A stretch of DNA of 36,583 nt from an uncultured Prevotellaceae bacterium. GTDB taxonomy: Bacteria; Bacteroidota; Bacteroidia; Bacteroidales; Bacteroidaceae. The number at the start of each line of letters is the position of its first letter. Positions within the stretch are counted from its first letter, which is position 1. Under the pieces are notes generated by a model, which was not told the DNA's origin, did no database searches, and saw only the letters and a program-made list of their open reading frames with translations. The position numbers and the translations under genes were made by a program. Shown here one piece after another: positions 18,601 to 25,310 of the stretch. The DNA lies in assembly GCA_902792685.1 (NCBI GenBank), contig CADBAP010000010.1:1-36583 (forward strand), in the 5' to 3' direction.

Positions 18601-21600
18601 CGTAGAAGCTGACGGCGTGACTCCTGCTGCTGGAGCACAGAGCATTTATGTGAAGTACGAGGTGACGAGCGACATCTTCCTGAAGACAGCACCTACGAAG
18701 GATCAAGTTACAACGATGGTTGCCAACAACGACCACGTCTATTTCATGGACTTCCCTACCTACGATGCTAAGGGCAACGAGATTACGCACCATGCCTTCT
18801 ACGACCCAGAGGCTACCACATTCATACAGACTGGCGATTTGTCTCGCAACAAAGACAAAAACACGGGTATCTGGGTGCCGGAGAAGAAAACGTGGAATGA
18901 CTCCGGTTATGCCAGCGATTTTACAAACTCATACAACGCCACACAGTATCGCACTGCCGACAACCGCATGGTATCGACACCAGACAAGCTGAAGTGGTAC
19001 TTCGTGGGTGACCCGTATAAGCTGCAGGTGTTCAGTACGGCAGGTGAATGGAACACTGCATCGATGACAGATCTTAACAGTAAGGTATGGGCAGCTGGTG
19101 AGAAGTCTGCTCAGCTGGCACGTTTCAACACCGTGGAGACCAACTTCAAGTTTGTATCCGACTGTGTGCATATACGTTTGCCGAACTATACCCATATCGA
19201 CAACCGTGCTAACCTCATACCTACCGATGAGCGTGGTGTGGCGATGCCGGAGAAGGCGTTCCCTAATCGTAACAACGGCAAACCTTATGTGAACGACTTC
19301 TACTGGGAGTGTGTACCGGCAGCGAGCAGTGAGGCGGGAACCTTCGCCCTGCGCTTCAAGGAGGACAACGACCTGTTGGGCTATCGTAACGTTTATTACT
19401 ACTTAGGACGCGACGGAAAGACGATGGTCTATAACTCCAGTGAGGAGAATCCGGAGAAGTATCACATCAACCTGAACTACAGACCAAACAACGAACGGTA
19501 CGAAAGTGGTGCCTACTTAGGTTACCACAGGGCGAACAACGACTCTACCATTATCCGACTGGTACAGCCGGTGAAGGTATATATCACCACCAACCGTGCC
19601 GGTGATGATCGATACAGCGAGCAACCCAACGTCACTGTCGATGAGTACAGCGGCTACTACGGTCTGGGTGAGACCATCACAGGTGTGCCTCGTCACTTGC
19701 AGCGTAAATACGTAAGGTATAACGACCTTACGCACAACGGTATTACATCGGGTACACACAACCTGACCATTAGCAATGCTACCAGTTACGGAACATGTGG
19801 CGCTCCTCTAAATGGTGCACACAGTCAGACCATCAACGACCTCATGACCAATAAGGTCAGCAAGGAATATGTGAACCCCGTCTTTAAGTTCAGCGTATAT
19901 TATAATGTGGACGACCTGACAGCCGATGGTATTCACCTGTTTAGCAGTTGTGCCACACCAACAGCCCCGCTCGCCTCTGAGCTGACTTGGCTTGACGTGA
20001 TGGTAGATTCGAACAACTGGCTATACTATGACAAGACGAATGTTGGCGGTACACCGGCTGTCGAAAACCAGACATCACGCGTCAGCAACTACCGTCGTGC
20101 CCTGAGCGAGAACAAATCTGGCTGGAACAACGATGTCAACGGATGGACCGACGGTTTGAAGGGCCTTCACTGGGCATTCGTGGGCGATCCCTACGACTTC
20201 ACCATCCTGAACCGCCGCCGCTATGAGGATGCAACAACCGGCACCGAACCCATGTGGCTTGGTGCAAAGAAGACAACAATCGATAACTACAAGAACTTAA
20301 GTGAGAACGACTCCATTGTTTGGTCAGCTACTCTTGTTAACAATATCGGCTCATACACAACCAACACCTCGACAGCCACAAAAGATCTTGCCGATGACGA
20401 CATCAATGCCCACTGGTCGTTGCAGATGTGGAAGCTGGGTAATGCCGATTACTACTTCCTGCGTACGGCATCGCTCGACAAAACTACGGCAGGCACCGAC
20501 GATAGTCAGACCAACAACTACTGGCGTATGATGGCGAAACACAATGGTACCAATGAGTTCTATGCTGAGCCATACGCACTCGACGACCATAGCCGATACA
20601 CCAGTAACAAGAACAACCTGGGCTGGAACAACTATGTGACCAACGATATGCGATACTCGAAGACGATGAACAGCTTGGGTATCTATGAGCAGCGTCTGCA
20701 GATACGCACAGCTGTGGCAGAAGATAACGATAAAGCCGACAACGACTGTTTCGACGCCAAGGTGGAGATACGTACCAAGGATGGTAAACTGCGCATCTCG
20801 AAGGACAAACTGGAGATTAAGTACGGCATTGCTGCCGACATGCTACCATACACCCTGCGACGCTATGGTTGCGAATATACGTGCTACGTCAACTACAACG
20901 AAGCAACCAAAACCGGCGACCTGCTCACCCGTCTGCGTGACAGTAATACGCCGATGGACGATAGTGAATCGCGTGAATTTGCAAATTCTGAATATACAAC
21001 ATTGTCGAATGCCATCACTGCAGCGAAGGCCGAAAGCAAGAACGTCACCCTGACCTATATCTATGAGGTGGCAGACTCTGTGTCACAGTTCTTTACCACA
21101 GCATCTGACGCTTTGACCGAAGACTACACATGGGCGAACGGATACTTCGCTTGGAATCAGTATTACTCAGGTACCAACGTGGAGATAGAGTATTACGTAG
21201 ATGTATTCGACCACTATGTATATGATGCCAACGGACAGATAATCGATGCGGTATATATCAAGGAACGTCGTACTCGTGTGGAGTCGAACCCCACACAGGC
21301 ATATCCCACAACGGCATACCTCAATACGCACACCAGCCAGGTAAATGTGTTTGCCGACGAGAGTACGCAGAGCAAGGACGACCGACAGAAGTGGTCACTT
21401 GTGGGCGATCCGTATGAGTTTACGATGAAGAACTACGCACAGTATCTCGTCAACCCTAACGCCACGCAACTTCTTGACAATGGCCTAATGACGCAGACCA
21501 CCATTCCAGTGCAGGCACAGAACTTCGCCATCGGTATTGATAAAGACGGCAACTCGTTCCTATCGGTTATCGACAGCAATGGCGAGGTGACGACGAACAT

Positions 21601-24600
21601 GAGCTTTACGTTCAGTACCTCTTCTGACAAGACGGTGAAAACCGTAGGTACAGGTGTGAACAACAACGACCCGACGGGTCATACCTACGACACCAACGAT
21701 GTGAAGCCGTTTAAGTTGGCTAACCTGCTGAGCTATGCCGACATCGTTCAGTACCACCTCATCATTGCACATCAGCACTCGTTGGATCCTGATAATACGC
21801 AAGTGTACCTTGATCTCTCGAAAGCTGATGGTAACGAAACTGTGGTCAGCGCTTTGGGCGGTGACGCTACGAAGATTGCAAACCGTAATACTTTCAAGAA
21901 CCACCTCTTGGAATATCTGATGTATCAGGGCATACAGAAAGGTACGAAGGATATGTATGTCAATCTCGACGGAACCGGAAAGCCAACAGGCATTAAGTCT
22001 GGCCAGGAAAGCAATGTCAAGACCCTGTTGAAACAGAGCGCCTCGTTGCGCGACTTCCTCAGTTATCCGATAGCCGACTACAGCGTAGCCCGCGTGGGTA
22101 TCGGTAACCACCCGCAGGTGCCTTGGTACATGAAGCGACAGTACTGCCGATACTTCCTCTACCAGAGTGATGTGATGCGCTCGGAAGTCGATAATGACAG
22201 TCCGGCTCTTGAAGTGGCTGACGCCGACTGGGGTTCCTCTACAATAGAAATTGGTGGAGTGGAGTATAAGCTCAATCCGTCCAGCCCGTATGCAGTTACG
22301 GTTGATTACTGCAATGGTAAGTTCTATTCAGAAGGGAAGGCTCCTGGAGAGTACACCAGATATGACAAGAGCAGTTATGGCTTGATACAACGAACTTTTG
22401 AGGAGAATGGTGTACCCAATCTGGCCTATAATATCAAATGGATAAGCATCTTTGACCAATCGGTATGGGACAATTGGACAACTGAGGATGATACGAAGGC
22501 GGCTACTGATCCTGACTATGCCGACCGCAAGGTGGAGGTAAGTTCAGGCGTTTACAAGAAGGCACCGAAATACTACAAGCAGGCATTGGCTCTGCAAGGA
22601 ACGGTGCTCGACCGTTTGCAGGAGTGTCACTACAACCGTATGGTGAAGATCGATGTGGTCTATGAGATCATCCCAGAGGCCTTCCAGTTTGCTTACCGTG
22701 GACGTAACACCACCGCGTGGTATCAGATGATGACCAACAGTGGCGGCACCGACCACCTGATGAACTTCTCATACAAAAACAACATTGGAACCAAAGATGG
22801 TCGTGACACTCACTACACCAACGACTACCTGTGGGCACCAGAAGGAGACCCATACGGATTTGTGCTACGTTCACGTTATTCCACAAACAATGGTAACGGA
22901 TTTAATGCCACAGTCATGACAACAACGGGTGAACTTCCGAAAGAGGGAGTTGCGTACACTGCCTCGGAAACGGCTTCCGACTATGAGGCTACCTATACCA
23001 AGACAATGCCATTCATCTCACGTTTGATCATCCATACCCTGAAGGGCAAGACACTACCACCGCCAAGTGGCGGAACGGCCGGTGACGACAGTATGTCGAA
23101 TGGTATCTACGAGATGTTTACCGGCGATGCAGCTTTCGGCAACTCGTTCCTCATGCACCCGACAACGGCTTATATCGACACTTCCGATCCTGAGTTTAGT
23201 AGCTATTACATGATACGTGATGCTGAGTCGGGCAAACCGAAACTGACGCTTCAGTCGGCACGCACGCTGCAGAATGACAACGCAGCCAACTGGTATCTGT
23301 CGGCAACGACGGAACAGCTTTTGCCTTACTTTGAGCGGGCAGGCTATGTGGGAGGTATCAGTCCTACACGTGTTGCTGCCAACTTCAACTACCAGGACTA
23401 CTACGACCAGCTGCGTACAGCAAAGGAAAACGGCACTACGCTCGACTTCTCACAGCTCAGAAAGATTCAGGAGGTGGTATATGACGGAACATTCAAACAA
23501 GCAGATGGTACTACTGTTGCAGAAGGCACAGAGCGTGCAAATGTGACGCTGCCTTTGACCTTTGTCAGCACGAACCTTGTGAATATGACTGACGGCTACT
23601 ACCGCATCGCAGGTTTCTCGACAGACCAGCTAAATGCTTATGAGGAGGCTCATGCTACAGGAGGGCACAAAGGCATACAGGGTCAGCGTTACGTTAGCGC
23701 TTATCGCTTCAAGTCAGAAGAGACAAACAGCAAACCATTGCACTTCTTCGAGACAACGAAGGATAATGCTACCATACATACCTTCGCCGATCTCGCCACA
23801 GCTACACCATTTACGGCTGAGGCACCACTGCAGGGCAATATCGAACTGCTGCCTGCCGACTTCGACCCGTCGAGTATCTTCCGCATTCAGCCGACGGGCA
23901 CATCAGCGTATAACAAGTACACGCTGAGCACACAGGGACTGAACGTACAGGCATCGGCTGGCAATGCAGCCACCATGTCGTCAGCTGCCGGTACAGCCCT
24001 TCGTCTTGACGACATCGGTGGAGCAGCGGTGACGCTGAGATACTTTGACGGTGAACCGGTATCGGCTTCTTGGGATGCCTCTGTCGTAACAAACCTTCAG
24101 ACGAACTACCTCACCAGCACGGGCGACAGCTACAGCATCAGCATGGCTGCCGACAACGAGCTGAATGAGACGGTTGACGGTATCCAAGACACCAAGTGGC
24201 TGTTGCAACCAGTGGGCATTCATGAAGAGTGGCCATACAACGAGATGCCATTACGTGTGGAGGTGAACAAGGGTGGTGTGAAGAACTATGCACTTGAAGA
24301 ACCAGATCTTAGCAGTGATGGCAACAAGGACAACAATTACTACGGTACCCTCTACGTTCCGTTCGACACACGTCTGGCGAACACCACCGATGCGGCATTC
24401 ACGCTGACAAAGGATCCTACAAGCTGGGGCACGACGGAAGCGCCCGACAAGGTGACAATGGCAAGTGTCAGTCGTCTCAACGAGATGGGTAACCCGCAGT
24501 TCGTACCAGCCAACTGGCCGGTAGTGCTACGTACCTCGGATGCAAATAACAAGGTGAAGATGGTCAATGAGGGATATACCGAGGAACATCCTAACGATAA

Positions 24601-25216
24601 TGTCTACATCAATGAGCGTCACTATGTCAATATGTACATCCCGAATGTTATCCCGACAGTAATCGAAGGTGCCCTCGATGATATAAAACTCAGCGGACAG
24701 TATTTAGAGCAGACGTTGACCGGTGTAGTTGATAAGACCATCATGGTATTTGGTCTGCCGTACGAGGGCTTGGCATCGCACTCATCACATGAGTACGACA
24801 CCCATCAGCAGGTGGGCTGGTTTACCAATGATAACTGGGAACGAGAGGCTTATTGGGAGTTGAAGGCCCACACTGGTAGCTATGCTGCATCAGGTACTAC
24901 TGGTACTGTAGCAACGGATGATCAGCGTAACAATAAGTATGTATATCATAATAAGGTATACTACATATTGGATGATACGCCATCTTCTTCAAGTAGGTTC
25001 AATATCGCTGTCTTCGACGAAGAAGGTGAAGAGCCGGAGGACGAACCGATCCAGGAAACGGTAACGAAGAAGAATGTGCCTTGGCCGTGCCGCGTCTATG
25101 ACCTGCAGGGTCGCCTCATTGCAGATAAGGAGTCGCCCGAAACGCTGCTCATCAACCACCCGTCACTCCAACCTGGCATCTATATCTTCGGAGATAGAAA
25201 GGTGGTGGTGAAATAA
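9668..25216 (+). CDS. Giant secreted repeat protein with C-terminal sorting-type tail
   Basis: A 5182-residue protein of unknown function. A signal peptide with a long basic n-region ends at about residue 38 (ALKASA-VD). The rest is about 13 tandem modules. A module opens with Y-x-I-(D/N)-x-x-G (as in YHIINNQGK, YNIVDNSGR, YYVIDNQGRE), contains (I/V)YV(R/K)Y, and ends with W-x-(F/L)-x-G-(D/N)-DPY-x-(F/V)-x-I-x-N. DPY motifs fall near residues 204, 504, 752, 1043, 1462, 1727, 1980, 2312, 2714, 3115, 3506, 3913 and 4394. The YxIxDxxG/YVRY half recalls MucBP-like beta domains and the W..DPY..I.N half recalls beta-trefoil repeats; both are guesses. The C-terminus (VYDLQGRLI, then QPGIYIFGDRKVVVK) resembles type IX secretion tails. 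It is probably a surface adhesin, co-transcribed with the fimbrillin lipoprotein 87 bp downstream. Confidence 0.85.
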   Translation: MKLTRDIAIHRMFFTRIRKVTLMILLMLVGLALKASAVDIKYHIINNQGKECFRYVIKGDYNYSSIDKTKLCVHPWARSVVATNFRFYVNKEDAVTDANGTQGAFFSEGETISEVAPGKTEFYVRYSMKTPEELAEAGFTYDPDGTMTYLLQIRERNAKGGKRRQVYYDALSDNRFEFGSPSNTDISIENLQKEEQYLFRVVSNDPYNTYFYNVAAEAQNPNGVLTVKDISRNNDKKAKESVTYETKISNYDPETTTTLQGFFFVAATSQILQSSWSSEYNGKMFIVGAVGGKDYYMRDVGSANAGGGVENYVPYMLCANGSTGNFTDPGFQLQCYQSWRNHDYNNDNTGLVLSTPNEVVHEVKYHIVNSDTKKDAMVIVQHHGASSPFNLANRDKLQRIGCTLSENYYSDQNCMTPASALVGDATDVYIPYTFNTTSDEIAAMTATGLEFSTEANPKWFSMTIRESQVKLLTYDAINNVIDSRAGATDAKRIMQESQFAFIGDPYSFRVICKAADGKYAFVDTENAFSYGNTKVVDNVRFAENPDESVSSWAMIPGERSGRFQIFLRDNYALAFRAFWDAQGGGNQIRLYSRTKTPEVHADANLRVTATPKYNYCYNIVDNSGRIAIKYTVEQYVSTRLDGKFGHEAIPKAIYSPYLEGETLTFYTTFTENNLASLAGEIGQTPNSSANIYVRYTQNLLSTRPYPLSLKEYVMKLGDKFVWNNSGTIATQDLRPGLDDAEIAKKVWVLDNSDPYNVYIKNGDLNLLNSDIHFILMDGATSGQVEMLFANGADLATPANSQSLTLSGGSVVKEISSRGSANQQIIFSEATLNRTYRIIDKRGKIIIEYANTEIGTGDAANHLGVPEKWRSPLIKYAEVENESDYANSGYKYWTLNNFNVSGDTYTLKSEQTPITAPGASNDGYIYVTYDAISNTADNNYVDLNPRLKDIDERVDRSSSDATQVRDGAKLGQLYLLKFTTSAGYYLEDGGDDVDTSVTPSGSTIYPYTNGDGPIYIRTDSQWDKDKTGASTRTRWIWYLLSPNNDPYHVMVTSWQQAHANNDIRTSYYNYLHTYYNTEINQVITSNITDDPRTVDEGGNRIMPTEYMLLGTKDHYQLVTSEEIGTDNGGYETTNHRVLNSFEQYWRNNPTALWKKAKAKKGSALTQAEKDALKMGQSALATDDPQLATNGWHNYKAWVNAAPWDGSSKKYTYDDHWFMTVNVGTGEFKLEPTEIDAVLVLLDNHGWEVMRTVIAKHSDTDRYEAVKSFLRKYDSPMVKQYKFYATRSVDHKVKGYHKYNIYDNYNDEWGSGRWLKSSDLAGTGSSLADYPQKFAGDALYDLYVTYDVKPEYAQAYTGAATSGDTEVNYPFLIRQNGNLAQATSATTFSTVTAASKGIDSGSPTGIDLVTNADLYWFLKPNFDVDTEMGYNYGDKAVDTEKENNPLTEAATNSYYQTTGKSGFDPYNIQIYNKAYSTAFFTTNATAAAIVNGQYMATTTPAGDGAVSLSSKVGKEGTDNKPTVVPYDSKTLKITNQTFMAVQDANGNMRLMPRFDQDHVIQNFTTLTTQADAQPVDDKAHPQTTWLLRPVVYTYYVIDNQGREALQYTLMSSGSPKIPSMFQSPLAKDFKFYATYETPGTVSSLTNEITGAFANATGLTDNKVYVRYNYNPDADTDGLLKGTWYNAKLNGADVEVTSGGVINNSLGEDATPEQKKAHRWRFMQSAGSDSDPYAVTLWNGTPATETSNQRYILMGHSDGTGYALMKAANASTTDYYFLDGTSAPTLAPPLAQQTNYTTTGTIDASKKLTLTPVLATNNITYKIITHSGKVALTSEAVTVDASTDLAEVMPAWLKTPLMEDDAYIFHSAATSRGDGTYDIHGVPTTSPTTLDGSVVYVRYDYEKSKKAVTSFEMPDLDGLPYNYAPLDLSGNVMYTIGISSNDNGKIWSVSTGTEKTITKDTETDVKVGSELTRPARLWRFTGNDPYEVTIHNPSTSTTAVLAAKDPVAGPAALNDKGEVIKPNDVYPLVHMKESGDEGYPYRTFMVLKYNPHEVTTTDNLHRKGTLKLYVTGQDNLFMAESNSLAGGVYIYKDAKSYKERYADTTGEPSNPVATNGMIIYSNFFYRPVMTYHIITNDKKEALKGYSLMAGTTVEMPEIYQSPLLNSSDFTYYTKATKEGSDYTVDTGASTAASTTIASLASKGIGDIYVRYTYSRANSPFKIATNIDDAAEDGTRLDWKNEDGLDLSGDTSNPNTGGTWYTIADMQNRFTQDHGNVFGVKSVTNNATTFEKTKVNELTNGRAPSNKEYLWKLMGDDPYAIRIYNAQHGQYLSVKTADPNIRKMSLQDKDADGYYQTFMLLEAHGNDNEIGDFGKDEEGNFNYQLRRWTSLIASGIKLFTRVTTDNDATTGNLSARDWDFDIRNFSNYDVRLSGNEVVTRQILSMGAGGTGLYCVEFVKAPVTRKYHYHAIQFDSEGNKVGQTWDAIMEHDWLQPVILEDNIARLFCKYEKRNTAATGDGVEGTNDFQTRVALEAEGQPNAQFYHNEDLTKRVKDDQIEGASGQYDVYPEIELDDVYDIYFKYKVDTEAKVNDRTLGDITSTTEQIANDKAHYAETGRLDPAYYTGDDHGKWFFMVLDTDAAMTATGEEGSRTYTGNQYFLRREDNGTVNWMNNSYTLHPQAEDNYNDWAPSRVAEWYKKGDNDPYREGRWLWTFVGTDPYNMRIVNMESVVGVNTNAEGVYSLAGADNCWTTIGQTTLSNGAIAYPVTVPTEEPTENQYWGISNGYGTEGTMSLISTAITLTSDGRNVNQPLYWNMQRRTINRVTTENVEGGSRSNDRSNAIQLIPYEPVKYQDINLVIKREDHVKDYNGWKAGKTPDEKRAYLKELDSGISLLYFTAAERTYVAGDKIDLRTQFSLPINVRRAFCKYTLYKDDYETEINENDENTYYYTVGDGPYPTSTQATTEGGDLIYDEDGKPVYTYVEADGVTPAAGAQSIYVKYEVTSDIFLKTAPTKDQVTTMVANNDHVYFMDFPTYDAKGNEITHHAFYDPEATTFIQTGDLSRNKDKNTGIWVPEKKTWNDSGYASDFTNSYNATQYRTADNRMVSTPDKLKWYFVGDPYKLQVFSTAGEWNTASMTDLNSKVWAAGEKSAQLARFNTVETNFKFVSDCVHIRLPNYTHIDNRANLIPTDERGVAMPEKAFPNRNNGKPYVNDFYWECVPAASSEAGTFALRFKEDNDLLGYRNVYYYLGRDGKTMVYNSSEENPEKYHINLNYRPNNERYESGAYLGYHRANNDSTIIRLVQPVKVYITTNRAGDDRYSEQPNVTVDEYSGYYGLGETITGVPRHLQRKYVRYNDLTHNGITSGTHNLTISNATSYGTCGAPLNGAHSQTINDLMTNKVSKEYVNPVFKFSVYYNVDDLTADGIHLFSSCATPTAPLASELTWLDVMVDSNNWLYYDKTNVGGTPAVENQTSRVSNYRRALSENKSGWNNDVNGWTDGLKGLHWAFVGDPYDFTILNRRRYEDATTGTEPMWLGAKKTTIDNYKNLSENDSIVWSATLVNNIGSYTTNTSTATKDLADDDINAHWSLQMWKLGNADYYFLRTASLDKTTAGTDDSQTNNYWRMMAKHNGTNEFYAEPYALDDHSRYTSNKNNLGWNNYVTNDMRYSKTMNSLGIYEQRLQIRTAVAEDNDKADNDCFDAKVEIRTKDGKLRISKDKLEIKYGIAADMLPYTLRRYGCEYTCYVNYNEATKTGDLLTRLRDSNTPMDDSESREFANSEYTTLSNAITAAKAESKNVTLTYIYEVADSVSQFFTTASDALTEDYTWANGYFAWNQYYSGTNVEIEYYVDVFDHYVYDANGQIIDAVYIKERRTRVESNPTQAYPTTAYLNTHTSQVNVFADESTQSKDDRQKWSLVGDPYEFTMKNYAQYLVNPNATQLLDNGLMTQTTIPVQAQNFAIGIDKDGNSFLSVIDSNGEVTTNMSFTFSTSSDKTVKTVGTGVNNNDPTGHTYDTNDVKPFKLANLLSYADIVQYHLIIAHQHSLDPDNTQVYLDLSKADGNETVVSALGGDATKIANRNTFKNHLLEYLMYQGIQKGTKDMYVNLDGTGKPTGIKSGQESNVKTLLKQSASLRDFLSYPIADYSVARVGIGNHPQVPWYMKRQYCRYFLYQSDVMRSEVDNDSPALEVADADWGSSTIEIGGVEYKLNPSSPYAVTVDYCNGKFYSEGKAPGEYTRYDKSSYGLIQRTFEENGVPNLAYNIKWISIFDQSVWDNWTTEDDTKAATDPDYADRKVEVSSGVYKKAPKYYKQALALQGTVLDRLQECHYNRMVKIDVVYEIIPEAFQFAYRGRNTTAWYQMMTNSGGTDHLMNFSYKNNIGTKDGRDTHYTNDYLWAPEGDPYGFVLRSRYSTNNGNGFNATVMTTTGELPKEGVAYTASETASDYEATYTKTMPFISRLIIHTLKGKTLPPPSGGTAGDDSMSNGIYEMFTGDAAFGNSFLMHPTTAYIDTSDPEFSSYYMIRDAESGKPKLTLQSARTLQNDNAANWYLSATTEQLLPYFERAGYVGGISPTRVAANFNYQDYYDQLRTAKENGTTLDFSQLRKIQEVVYDGTFKQADGTTVAEGTERANVTLPLTFVSTNLVNMTDGYYRIAGFSTDQLNAYEEAHATGGHKGIQGQRYVSAYRFKSEETNSKPLHFFETTKDNATIHTFADLATATPFTAEAPLQGNIELLPADFDPSSIFRIQPTGTSAYNKYTLSTQGLNVQASAGNAATMSSAAGTALRLDDIGGAAVTLRYFDGEPVSASWDASVVTNLQTNYLTSTGDSYSISMAADNELNETVDGIQDTKWLLQPVGIHEEWPYNEMPLRVEVNKGGVKNYALEEPDLSSDGNKDNNYYGTLYVPFDTRLANTTDAAFTLTKDPTSWGTTEAPDKVTMASVSRLNEMGNPQFVPANWPVVLRTSDANNKVKMVNEGYTEEHPNDNVYINERHYVNMYIPNVIPTVIEGALDDIKLSGQYLEQTLTGVVDKTIMVFGLPYEGLASHSSHEYDTHQQVGWFTNDNWEREAYWELKAHTGSYAASGTTGTVATDDQRNNKYVYHNKVYYILDDTPSSSSRFNIAVFDEEGEEPEDEPIQETVTKKNVPWPCRVYDLQGRLIADKESPETLLINHPSLQPGIYIFGDRKVVVK

Positions 25217-25218
25217 AA

Positions 25219-25252
25219 GACCCACCCCGGCCCTCCCTGAATAGGGAGGGAG
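25219..25252 (+). repeat. GC-rich palindromic repeat after the giant gene
   Basis: It begins GACCCACCCCGGCC 2 nt after the stop; CCCTCCCT and AGGGAGGG form a hairpin around a 4-nt loop. No T-run follows, so it is not a typical terminator. It is nearly identical to 30268-30302, and to 31983-32016 on the other strand. Confidence 0.8.
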
Positions 25253-25262
25253 ATTAATTCGA

Positions 25263-25310
25263 CATGACGATATAACGACATAACGAAAGAAAGATAGAAC
25301 AACATGACGA
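25263..25310 (+). repeat. Octamer-periodic leader of the first fimbrillin lipoprotein
   Basis: Successive 8-bp words read CATGACGA, TATAACGA, CATAACGA, AAGAAAGA, TAGAACAA, CATGACGA. The last one contains the start codon at 25304. Related words precede the lipoprotein genes at 31951 and 30338. Confidence 0.65.

Noticed and set aside
9668..25216. Giant frame as an artefact or several fused genes
   Set aside because: The frame is open for 15.5 kb, module spacing is continuous, and one signal peptide and one tail are present at the two ends.
25219..25252. Intrinsic terminator after the giant gene
   Set aside because: The hairpin has no T-run after it, and copies occur inside genes, so it is more likely a dispersed repeat.
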